Shown here piece by piece: positions 1 to 6,472 of a stretch of DNA of 64,000 bases (position 1 is its first letter; every line of letters begins with the position of its first letter). Origin of the DNA: Saccharothrix coeruleofusca (GTDB lineage: Bacteria; Actinomycetota; Actinomycetes; Mycobacteriales; Pseudonocardiaceae); NCBI RefSeq assembly GCF_014648515.1, contig NZ_BMRG01000004.1:296886-360885 (forward strand), in the 5' to 3' direction. The notes beneath the pieces are model-generated. The model saw only the letters and a program-made list of their open reading frames with translations, had not been told where the DNA came from and did not search any database. Both the position numbers and the translations under genes were made by a program.

Positions 1-14
1 TCTATAGCCTAAAA

Positions 15-29
15 GCTAATGACATTAGC
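15..29. promoter_or_regulatory. Palindrome GCTAATGACATTAGC, putative operator
   Basis: This is a perfect 15-nt palindrome just past the 3' end of the cyclase gene. Its half-site TAATGACA is also the core of the larger inverted repeat in front of that gene at 974-1005, so one regulator may bind both. It would then act on a gene lying left of the window. The regulator is not identified. Confidence 0.4.
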
Positions 30-49
30 CAGTGGTGTCAACCCGCCGC

Positions 50-955
50 TCAGAACAGCGCGATCGGGTTGACGGGCACCCCGGTCAGGCCGTGGATGCG
101 TGGCGGCGCGACCACGAGCAGGAAGGAGTAACGGCGCAGCTCGGCGCAGACGGCGGCGAGCTCGTCCACGGCGGCCCCGTCCACCAGCGGCATCCCCATC
201 AAGGGCAGGGCGACCCCGTGCAGCGGCAGGGGGCAGGCGGGGTCCAGCGCCGGGTGCGCGTCGCCGATGTCGCCGACGTAGAGCGACACGCCGCGCCCGT
301 GCATCCACCGGACCGCGTCCAGGCTCATCCCCGGCATGGGGCGCTCGGGGTCGGGAGCGGCCGACCACCCGCAGCGGACCACCAGCGCGTCCCCCGGTTC
401 CAGCCGCACCCCCTGGCGTTCCTCGGCGGCCTCGAAGTCCCGCGAGGTGACCGCGTGGCCCGGCTGCAGCGGGCCGTCCGCGGCCAGGTCGACCAGGACT
501 CCGCGGGTGGTGATCCCGGCGGCGAACGCCGTCGTGGAGCCGTGGTGCACCCCGGCCAGGGTCACGCTCTCCGCCAGGCTGCGCCCCGGGTAGACCAGGC
601 CGTCGCGGTGGATGTGCGCGAGCGCGTCGATGTGCGTCGAGCCCAGGTGGTGGTTGGCGACGAGCATGACGTCGGCCGTCGCCGGCGCCGGGGAACCGGT
701 GTACGCCATGACCTGCTGGACCGCCGAGACCTCCTGGCTGGAGGGGGCGAAGGGGCCGCTGACCAGCGGTCGGGGCCGGACCGGCTGCGCCAGCGACACC
801 GCCCTGCCGGTGCGGACCTCGGCGGCGCCCCTGGCGCGGGCCTCCCCGGTGATCAGGTTGAGCGTGCCCAGCTCGTCGTCCTCGCCCCAGCGGCCCCAGT
901 TGTCCGGCAGGTCCTCCGCGCCGCGCGCGACGGCCTCCGCGTGTCGTTCTTCCAT
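50..955 (-). CDS. Cyclase-family (kynurenine formamidase-like) metal hydrolase
   Basis: This 301-residue protein belongs to the PF04199 cyclase family, whose members hydrolyse amides or cyclise polyketide-like substrates using divalent metal. The family metal motif is visible at residues 103-116 (HLGSTHID, then further His at 114 and 116), and a second conserved stretch is GDALVVRCGW near residue 190. Length is normal for the family. The ATG at 955 has little Shine-Dalgarno sequence. A possible promoter on the minus strand (TTGATT, 18 nt, TAGTGT) sits inside and beside the inverted repeat at 974-1005 and would give a very short leader. The gene is monocistronic. The substrate cannot be told from sequence; neighbours give no pathway. 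Confidence 0.85.
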   Translation of the reverse strand: MEERHAEAVARGAEDLPDNWGRWGEDDELGTLNLITGEARARGAAEVRTGRAVSLAQPVRPRPLVSGPFAPSSQEVSAVQQVMAYTGSPAPATADVMLVANHHLGSTHIDALAHIHRDGLVYPGRSLAESVTLAGVHHGSTTAFAAGITTRGVLVDLAADGPLQPGHAVTSRDFEAAEERQGVRLEPGDALVVRCGWSAAPDPERPMPGMSLDAVRWMHGRGVSLYVGDIGDAHPALDPACPLPLHGVALPLMGMPLVDGAAVDELAAVCAELRRYSFLLVVAPPRIHGLTGVPVNPIALF

Positions 956-973
956 GGGGCCACACTACGTGGT

Positions 974-1005
974 TGTAATGACAGAAATCAATTTTTGTCA
1001 TTACA
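974..1005. promoter_or_regulatory. Inverted repeat over the cyclase promoter
   Basis: The arms TGTAATGACAGAAAT (974-988) and ATTTTTGTCATTACA (991-1005) match at 14 of 15 positions around a 2-nt centre. The site overlaps the likely -35 region of the cyclase gene, which suits a repressor. The TAATGACA half-site recurs at 15-29. It lies immediately beyond the terminator of the MerR-PP2C gene, so it should concern the cyclase only. Confidence 0.55.
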
Positions 1006-1012
1006 TCGAGGT

Positions 1013-1052
1013 CGGGCGGGTACCGCCACCACTGGCAGGCGGTACCCGCCCG
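1013..1052. terminator. Strong hairpin after the MerR-PP2C gene
   Basis: A perfect 15-bp stem (1013-1027 with 1038-1052) with a 10-nt loop starts 5 nt past the stop codon of the minus-strand MerR-PP2C gene. There is no T tract, which is common for actinomycete terminators. It separates that gene from the cyclase promoter. Confidence 0.75.
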
Positions 1053-1056
1053 GTCG

Positions 1057-2136
1057 TCACACCTCCACCACGTCGGCCACGACGCACGCGATGTTGTCCG
1101 GTGCCCCCGCCTCGTAGGCCAGCTCCAGCAAGTCGTCCAGCACCCGCTCCGGATCGCCCGTCCCGATCAACGCCTCGCGCAGCGCCCCGGTGGGCACGAC
1201 CGCGGACAGCCCGTCGGAGCACAGCAGGTACCGATCACCGGCCAACGCCGTGTGCAGCGACAGGTCGGGCCTGCTGGTGCCGGAGCCGGTGAGCGCACGG
1301 ACCAGCATCGCGCGGTGCGGGTGCGAGGCCGCCTCCTCCGCGGTGAGCCTGCCCTCGTCCACCAGCGACTGCACGTGGCTGTGGTCGTGGGTGATCTGGA
1401 ACAGCTCGCCACCGCGCAGCAGGTACGCCCTGGTGTCGCCGATGTGCACCAGCGCGAGCCTCGACCCCGCCCACAGCATCGCGGTCAGCGTGGTGACCAC
1501 CTCGCCCGAGGGCGTGGACTCGGCGATGTCCCGGATCGCCTGGTCCGCTTCCCCGACCGCCTCCGCCAGCACCCCCAGCAGCTCGTCGGCGGGCACGCTC
1601 CTGGTCTCCAGCGGCACGAGCGCCGCGACGGCCGCCGCACTGGCCCGGTCCCCGCCGGGTCCTCGCATCCCATCGGCCACCGCCAGCAACCTGCTGCCCG
1701 CGTAGGCCACGTCCTCGTTGCTCGTGCGCACCAGCCCCGACACCGAACGCGCGGCGTACCGGATACCCAAGGTGCTCACCTCGTCGGCCACGGCACTTCC
1801 CCTTCCGGACAAGTAGTCGACGAGGAAGGTGGCCAGCCGTCCACGCGCGGCGGTCTCGGCCACGACGTGGTCCCAGTAGGCGGCGATCTCCGCGGCCGCT
1901 TCCGCGGCCCCCAGGTCGCACACCCGGCGGACACGCGCCAACGGCATGCCCAGCCGCCGCAACCAGGCGATCAGCCGGGCCCGCTCCAACTGGTCGGCGT
2001 CGTAGAACCGGTAGCCGGATTCCGCGTCCACCGCAGCGGGTCGGAGCAGACCCAGTTCGTCGTAGAGCCGCAGCGCCTTCGGCGACAGCCGCGCGGCCCT
2101 GGCGAACGCCCCGATCGTCAGCAGGTCCCCCACCAC
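1057..2136 (-). CDS. MerR-type DNA-binding domain fused to a PP2C Ser/Thr phosphatase
   Basis: Residues 1-70 are a MerR winged helix (LTIGAFARAARLSPKALRLYDELGLL, split here only for description, followed by SGYRFYD). A helical linker runs to about 115. The rest is a PP2C/SpoIIE-type phosphatase: RTSNED, VADGMRG, LVHIGDTRAYLL, LLCSDGLS and the closing GAPDNIA metal motif are all present. PP2C enzymes remove phosphate from Ser/Thr with Mn/Mg. The fusion suggests phosphatase activity tied to DNA binding, or regulation by binding a phosphoprotein; that is inference. The DGMGG motif is altered to DGMRGPGG but the metal Asp is kept. Start is one of two adjacent GTG codons (2136 or 2133). A MerR-like operator lies upstream at 2181-2202, suggesting self-regulation. 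A Ser/Thr kinase gene is 4 kb away. Confidence 0.85.
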   Translation of the reverse strand: MVGDLLTIGAFARAARLSPKALRLYDELGLLRPAAVDAESGYRFYDADQLERARLIAWLRRLGMPLARVRRVCDLGAAEAAAEIAAYWDHVVAETAARGRLATFLVDYLSGRGSAVADEVSTLGIRYAARSVSGLVRTSNEDVAYAGSRLLAVADGMRGPGGDRASAAAVAALVPLETRSVPADELLGVLAEAVGEADQAIRDIAESTPSGEVVTTLTAMLWAGSRLALVHIGDTRAYLLRGGELFQITHDHSHVQSLVDEGRLTAEEAASHPHRAMLVRALTGSGTSRPDLSLHTALAGDRYLLCSDGLSAVVPTGALREALIGTGDPERVLDDLLELAYEAGAPDNIACVVADVVEV

Positions 2137-2180
2137 CTTCCCCGTCCCCGGTCACCGCGACCGGTGATTTGATGCTGCTG

Positions 2181-2202
2181 CTTCCCCCAGGGGCAAGGTC
2201 AA
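2181..2202 (-). promoter_or_regulatory. MerR-type operator and -35 box of the MerR-PP2C gene
   Basis: On the minus strand a TTGACC box (2202-2197) is followed directly by the imperfect dyad CTTGCCCCTGGGGGAAG (2197-2181, 7 of 8 pairs). This is the usual arrangement for MerR proteins, which bind inside an overlong spacer. A -10 box would fall near 2172-2177 (CAGCAT-like). The site is 45 nt upstream of the start codon. Confidence 0.55.
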
Positions 2203-2374
2203 CAGGCCGTGGCGCGATCATGCCGGTTCCCGGTCCAAGCCGAACCGGTGCGGCGGCAGCGTCCGGACACCTCGGGCGGACGAGTGGTACTGGTACAGGT
2301 CCCACGCGCCGACGGCCCGGTTCGGCGCCCGACCGCCCGACGGCACCGCTTCCCCGCCGGTGAGGAACCACGCG

Positions 2375-3610
2375 ATGACGACTCCGCACGCCTTCCCCCT
2401 GCAGCCCACCCCGATCCGCGTGCCCGACGAGGCCCTCGACGACCTGCGCACCCGCCTCGCGCTGACCCGCGCGCCGCTGGACGAGGGGAATCAGGACTGG
2501 TCCTACGGCGTCCCGGACGGCTACCTCCGCGAGCTGGTCGACTACTGGCGGCACGGCTACGACTGGCGCGGGGCCGAGGCCGCCATCAACGCCTACGAGC
2601 ACTACCAGGTGAGCGTGGCCGGTGTGCCGGTGCACTTCATGCGCAAGGCCGGCCGCGGCCCCCGGCCGATCCCGCTGATCCTCACCCACGGCTGGCCGTG
2701 GACGTTCTGGCACTGGTCGAAGGTGATCGACCCGCTGGCCGACCCGGCCGCGTTCGGCGGCGACCCCGCCGACGCCTTCGACGTCGTCGTGCCGTCCCTG
2801 CCCGGCTTCGGCTTCCCCGGCCCGCTCACCGGCTTTCCGGACGTCAACTTCTGGAAGGTCGCCGACCTGTGGCACACCCTGATGACCGAGACCCTGGGAC
2901 ACCGGAAGTACGCGGCCGGGGGTTGCGACATCGGCGGGCTGGTCTCCAGCCAGCTCGGCCACAAGTACGCCGACCAGCTCTACGGCGTCCACATCGGATC
3001 AGGGCTGCCGCTGGACTTCTTCGCGGGTCCCCGCTCCTGGGACTTCGCCCGCAACCTCCCCCTGACCGAGGACCAGCCCGCCGACGTTCGCGCCCGCATC
3101 GTCGAACTGGACCGCCGCTGGGCGTCCCACCTCGCCGTGCACACGCTCGACGGCGCCACCCTGGCCCACGGGTTGAGCGACTCGCCCGCCGGACTGCTGG
3201 CCTGGCTGCTGGAGCGCTGGAACGCCTGGAGCGACAACGGCGGCGACGTCGAGTCCGTCTTCACCAAGGACGACATGCTCACCCACGCCACGATCTACTG
3301 GGTGAACAACTCCATCGCCACGTCCATGCGCTACTACGCCAACGCCAACCGCTACCCCTGGGCCCCGGCCCACGACCGCACCCCGGTCGTGCAGGCCCCG
3401 GTCGGCCTCACCCTCGTCACCTACGAGAACCCGCCTGGCGTCCACACCGCGGACGAGCGCGTCCGGGCGTTCGAGGCAGGCCCGCAGGCCCGCTGGTTCA
3501 ACCACGTCAACGTCAGCGCCCACGATCGCGGCGGCCACTTCATCCCCTGGGAGAACCCCGAGGCCTGGGTGAGCGACCTGCGCCGCACCTTCCGCGGCCG
3601 CAGGCCCTGA
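2375..3610 (+). CDS. Epoxide hydrolase (EHN-domain alpha/beta hydrolase)
   Basis: A 411-residue enzyme with the N-terminal EHN lid domain (IRVPDEALDDLRTRLALTR) followed by an alpha/beta-hydrolase fold. Seen are the oxyanion loop HGWPW, the nucleophile elbow GGCDIGG with Asp as nucleophile, a lid, and the catalytic His in GGHFIPWENP. Members open epoxides to diols with water; the natural substrate is unknown. An upstream in-frame GTG (2360) exists, but GTGAGGA at 2360-2366 is a good ribosome-binding site for the ATG at 2375, so the ATG is preferred. It stands alone on its strand between two minus-strand genes. Confidence 0.88.
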   Translation: MTTPHAFPLQPTPIRVPDEALDDLRTRLALTRAPLDEGNQDWSYGVPDGYLRELVDYWRHGYDWRGAEAAINAYEHYQVSVAGVPVHFMRKAGRGPRPIPLILTHGWPWTFWHWSKVIDPLADPAAFGGDPADAFDVVVPSLPGFGFPGPLTGFPDVNFWKVADLWHTLMTETLGHRKYAAGGCDIGGLVSSQLGHKYADQLYGVHIGSGLPLDFFAGPRSWDFARNLPLTEDQPADVRARIVELDRRWASHLAVHTLDGATLAHGLSDSPAGLLAWLLERWNAWSDNGGDVESVFTKDDMLTHATIYWVNNSIATSMRYYANANRYPWAPAHDRTPVVQAPVGLTLVTYENPPGVHTADERVRAFEAGPQARWFNHVNVSAHDRGGHFIPWENPEAWVSDLRRTFRGRRP

Positions 3611-3689
3611 AACCCTCGCGCAGTGGTGCGAGGCGGTGCGGACAACGGCCGGTGGACGTCTGCCGCGGCCTGCGCCCGGCGTGAGGGCC

Positions 3690-4571
3690 TCAGGGCTGGA
3701 TGTTCTCCAGGTCGTCGAGGAGGCTGGGGTGCCGGGGCCACCACCCGAGGACCTCGCGGGTGCGGGCGCTGGAGGCGGGCTGGTCCATGGCGAAGATCGG
3801 ACCGAACGGGCCGAAGTTCTCCTGCGGCACCGGCTCGACCGGCAGCCCGAGGCGCCTGCCGATGACGGCCGCGATGTCGCGGACCGCGTCGCCCTCGTCC
3901 GCCACGGCGTGCCAGGCCGTCCCGGCCGGTGCCGACTCCAGCGCCAGCCGGAACAGCACGGCCGCGTCGCGGGCGTGCACGGCGGGCCAGCGCTGGGTGC
4001 CGTCGCCGGGGTAGCCCGCCACGCCGGTGCGGCGTGCCTGATCGGTCAGCAGGCCCGCGAATCCGCCCCTGCCCTCGTTGTGGACCGTGCGCGGCATCCG
4101 GACGGCCGTCGCGCGGACGCCGCGCGAGGCCAGATCCAGCAGCGCGTTGACCGAACGGCCACGACCGCCGACCGGCCCGTCGGTGGGCAGCGGATCGGCC
4201 TCGGTGCAGGCGCGACCGGCCACCCAGGGCGTTCCGGAGACGGTGACGATCGGGCGGTCGCTGCCGACGAGCTCTTCCCCGAGCACGGCCATGGCGGCGC
4301 TCTCCTCGGCGATCGACCGCGCGAGGGCCTGCTCGGTGCTGTAGTCGCTGCCGAAGGCCAGGCTGATCACACCGTCGGACCGCGCTGCGCCGGCCCGCAG
4401 GACGTCGAGGTCGGCTAACTGCCCGCGCAGCACCCTGGCCCCGACGGCGGCGAGGGCTTGCGCGGACTTGTCCGAGCGGGCCAGCGCGAGCACGGTGTGG
4501 CCGCCGTTGAGCAGCTCGGCGACGACGGCGGAGCCGATGGTGCCGGTACCGCCGGTGACGAAAACGCGCAT
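3690..4571 (-). CDS. NAD(P)-binding SDR-family oxidoreductase/epimerase
   Basis: An atypical extended short-chain dehydrogenase of 293 residues. The Rossmann motif GGTGTIG is at residues 7-13 and a DLDVLRAG segment corresponds to the cofactor-binding Asp strand. The classical Tyr-x3-Lys is not obvious, as is frequent in this NmrA/epimerase-like group, so catalysis may be lost or different. It is divergent from a TetR gene with two operators in the 82-nt gap, so it is very likely the regulated target of that TetR. Substrate unknown. Confidence 0.8.
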   Translation of the reverse strand: MRVFVTGGTGTIGSAVVAELLNGGHTVLALARSDKSAQALAAVGARVLRGQLADLDVLRAGAARSDGVISLAFGSDYSTEQALARSIAEESAAMAVLGEELVGSDRPIVTVSGTPWVAGRACTEADPLPTDGPVGGRGRSVNALLDLASRGVRATAVRMPRTVHNEGRGGFAGLLTDQARRTGVAGYPGDGTQRWPAVHARDAAVLFRLALESAPAGTAWHAVADEGDAVRDIAAVIGRRLGLPVEPVPQENFGPFGPIFAMDQPASSARTREVLGWWPRHPSLLDDLENIQP

Positions 4572-4584
4572 GGGCCCTCCCCAA

Positions 4585-4640
4585 GTGATGCGACTTTTGT
4601 CCCGTCACCGTACACAGTGATGGGACTTTTGTCCCATCAC
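4585..4640. promoter_or_regulatory. Two tandem TetR operators between SDR and TetR genes
   Basis: Site 2 (4617-4640) is a perfect inverted repeat: GTGATGGGAC, TTTT, then its reverse complement. Site 1 (4585-4608) has the same TTTT centre and arms GTGATGCGAC / GTCCCGTCAC, with one broken pair. The centres are 32 bp apart, three helical turns, so two dimers would bind the same DNA face. Together they span the divergent promoters of both genes. Confidence 0.75.
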
Positions 4641-4653
4641 CTATGATGGGCAC

Positions 4654-5232
4654 ATGGCCCGATGGCAACCGGACACGACCCACCGACTCGTCGTCGCGGC
4701 CGTCGACCTGTTCACCGAACAGGGGTACGACGCCACCACCGTGGCGCAGATCGCCGAACGCGCGGGCGTCACCAAGAGCACCTTCTTCCGGCACTTCTCC
4801 GACAAGCGCGAACTGCTGGTCGCGGGCCAGGAGACGCTGAGCAGGCTGCTCGCCGAGGGGATCGCCGAGGCGCCCGCGAACGCCAGCCCGCTGGAGGCCG
4901 TCGCGGCAGGCCTCGAACGCGCCTCCAGCGCCATGGGCCCGGCGAACCGCGAACTCGGCCCCCGGCTGAAAGTGGCCGTGGCGGCCAGCACCGAACTGCA
5001 GGAGCGGGACGCCCTCAAGAGCGTCGGTCTCGCGGCCGCCATGACCACCGCGCTCGTCGCCCGCGACATCCCCGAGCCCACCGCGCACCTCGCGGCCGAA
5101 CTGGGAGTCCTCGCCTTCAAACGGGGTTACGCCCAGTGGTCCGAACAGGACCGCGACGACGGGCGGGGGCTCGCGCACCACGCGCTGGCCGCGTTGGACG
5201 ACCTGCGCGCGGCAACGGCCTCGCTGGGCTGA
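4654..5232 (+). CDS. TetR-family transcriptional repressor
   Basis: A 192-residue TetR protein. The N-terminal HTH is intact (RLVVAAVDLFTEQGYDATTV followed by AQIAERAGVTKSTFFRHF); the C-terminal part is a helical ligand-binding domain without recognisable specificity. Two near-identical operators lie just upstream, the nearer ending 14 nt before the ATG, so autorepression together with repression of the divergent SDR gene is expected. The inducer is probably a substrate or product of the SDR enzyme; this is inference. Confidence 0.88.
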   Translation: MARWQPDTTHRLVVAAVDLFTEQGYDATTVAQIAERAGVTKSTFFRHFSDKRELLVAGQETLSRLLAEGIAEAPANASPLEAVAAGLERASSAMGPANRELGPRLKVAVAASTELQERDALKSVGLAAAMTTALVARDIPEPTAHLAAELGVLAFKRGYAQWSEQDRDDGRGLAHHALAALDDLRAATASLG

Positions 5233-5267
5233 CCGGCTGACGCGGACAGCGGGACGATCGCCTCGGG

Positions 5268-5591
5268 TCAGGAGGTCTTGCCGGGTTCGCCGCCGAGGGA
5301 CGCCCGGTAGATGTCCGTGTAAGTGGGGGAGTCCTTGATCAGGTCGTCGCAGAAGGCGGCGACGTCGTGGCCGACGAGTTCCAGGACCGGCCTGCCCGCC
5401 GCGGCGCCCTCCTCGAAGAAGTCGACGATCCCCGACAGCAGGCGCCCGTCGGGCAGGTTGACCGGCCCGACCTTGAAGAAGTACTTCTGGATCTCCCCGT
5501 AGACGATCCGGTAGTCCGGCGGGAGCGCCTTGACCCGAGCCACGTGCGCCCGCCAGTGCTTCTTGCCCTCGATGATGTCCCGGATGCCCAT
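5268..5591 (-). CDS. DUF1048-family small protein (third gene of PadR operon)
   Basis: A 107-residue soluble helical protein matching DUF1048 (residues about 30-100: DYRIVYGEIQKYFFKVG, then GHDVAAFCDDLIKD). Function is unknown; DUF1048 proteins are typically encoded next to PadR regulators, as here. The ATG at 5591 is 1 nt past the stop of the preceding paralogue, so the two are translationally coupled. The two copies are divergent in sequence but share layout and could form a heterodimer; this is inference. Confidence 0.75.
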   Translation of the reverse strand: MGIRDIIEGKKHWRAHVARVKALPPDYRIVYGEIQKYFFKVGPVNLPDGRLLSGIVDFFEEGAAAGRPVLELVGHDVAAFCDDLIKDSPTYTDIYRASLGGEPGKTS

Positions 5592-5592
5592 G

Positions 5593-5949
5593 TCAGCCCC
5601 CCAGCCTGCTCAATTTGCGCGCGACGTTGCTGTTCAACTGCTCGCGCCACCGGTCGCGGTAGTCGCGGAGCCCTTCTCCGCCCGCCAGCGCGGCGCAGAA
5701 ACCCGCGATGTCGTCGCCCAGCACCTCGTCAACGCCCTGTCCGTCCGCGGCCGTCTCCTCCAGCAGTCCCAGGACGCCGTCGAGGACCGGCAGCAGGTCG
5801 CGCCCCGTGAAGCCGGAACGGGGGAGGAGGTGGGCCTTGATCCGCTCCCACGCCGCCCGGTGGCCTGCGGGCAACGCCTTGGCCCTGGCCTCGAACGCCT
5901 TCCACGCCCTGGTCAGATCGCTGCCCGTCACGGTCTCCCAGAAGTTCAT
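5593..5949 (-). CDS. DUF1048-family small protein (second gene of PadR operon)
   Basis: A 118-residue DUF1048 protein (ARAKALPAGHRAAWERIKAH, then GDDIAGFCAALAGGEG). The ATG at 5949 overlaps the stop of the PadR gene by 4 nt, and the open frame further upstream is only the shadow of PadR. It is paralogous to the next gene. Whether these proteins bind PadR, membrane or ligand is not known. Confidence 0.75.
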   Translation of the reverse strand: MNFWETVTGSDLTRAWKAFEARAKALPAGHRAAWERIKAHLLPRSGFTGRDLLPVLDGVLGLLEETAADGQGVDEVLGDDIAGFCAALAGGEGLRDYRDRWREQLNSNVARKLSRLGG

Positions 5950-6272
5950 CTCCCGCCCTCCTTGAGCTTGTCGATCCGAGATGAGAGGTACTCCCACTTC
6001 GCCCAGAACCTGGCCAGTTCTTCGCGTCCCGCGTCGTTGAGCGCGTAGAACTTGCGCGGCGGCCCCTTCTCGGACGGCCGTTTCGTGACCCGGACCAGCC
6101 CGTTGCGCTCCAGTCGCAGCAGGATGGTGTAGACCGTTCCCTCGATGACGTCGGTGAAGCCGAGTTCGTTCAGCCGACGCGTGATGGCGTACCCGTAGGT
6201 CTCCTCGCCGCCGATGATCTGCAGCACGCACCCCTCGAGCGTGCCCTTGAGCATCTCCGTCAGGTCCTCCAC
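5946..6272 (-). CDS. PadR-family transcriptional regulator
   Basis: A 108-residue PadR protein: winged helix (MLKGTLEGCVLQIIGGEETY to VYTILLRLERNGLV) and one C-terminal dimerisation helix (short, subfamily 2). An in-frame GTG at 6299 would extend it, but GGAGG at 6276-6280 places the start at GTG 6272, giving the normal family N-terminus. It heads a three-gene operon with two DUF1048 genes and is preceded by an inverted repeat at 6302-6330, so the operon is probably autoregulated. Confidence 0.87.
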   Translation of the reverse strand: MEDLTEMLKGTLEGCVLQIIGGEETYGYAITRRLNELGFTDVIEGTVYTILLRLERNGLVRVTKRPSEKGPPRKFYALNDAGREELARFWAKWEYLSSRIDKLKEGGR

Positions 6273-6301
6273 AGCCCTCCTTCCGGTACTGCGTAACACC
6301 G

Positions 6302-6330
6302 ACTACCGCTATACGGTATCACCGAGTAGT
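6302..6330. promoter_or_regulatory. Nested inverted repeats upstream of the PadR operon
   Basis: TACCG (6304-6308) and CGGTA (6314-6318) flank a 5-nt centre, and an outer pair ACTAC (6302-6306) / GTAGT (6326-6330) surrounds it. Read on the minus strand the ATACCGTATAGC stretch could include a -10 box. The position 30 nt upstream of the PadR start suits autorepression. Confidence 0.45.
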
Positions 6331-6472
6331 GGTTCGTGTCAGCCACTCCTGACGCGGCGGCGGGGTTGATCATCGTTAGGATGGCGCGGTCTTGCCGGGA
6401 CGCGTCCCGGCGAAGCAACCGCCGGAGCGCACGGAATCCGCAGCGCCAGTCGACCCGCTCGGAGGGGGTGCC

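Noticed and set aside
1235-2992. 585-residue minus-strand frame over the MerR-PP2C gene and the epoxide hydrolase
   Set aside because: It is the off-frame shadow of one gene and antisense to another, and spans a clear promoter region.
3421-5181. 586-residue minus-strand frame over SDR and TetR genes
   Set aside because: Runs through the twin operators and both real genes out of frame.
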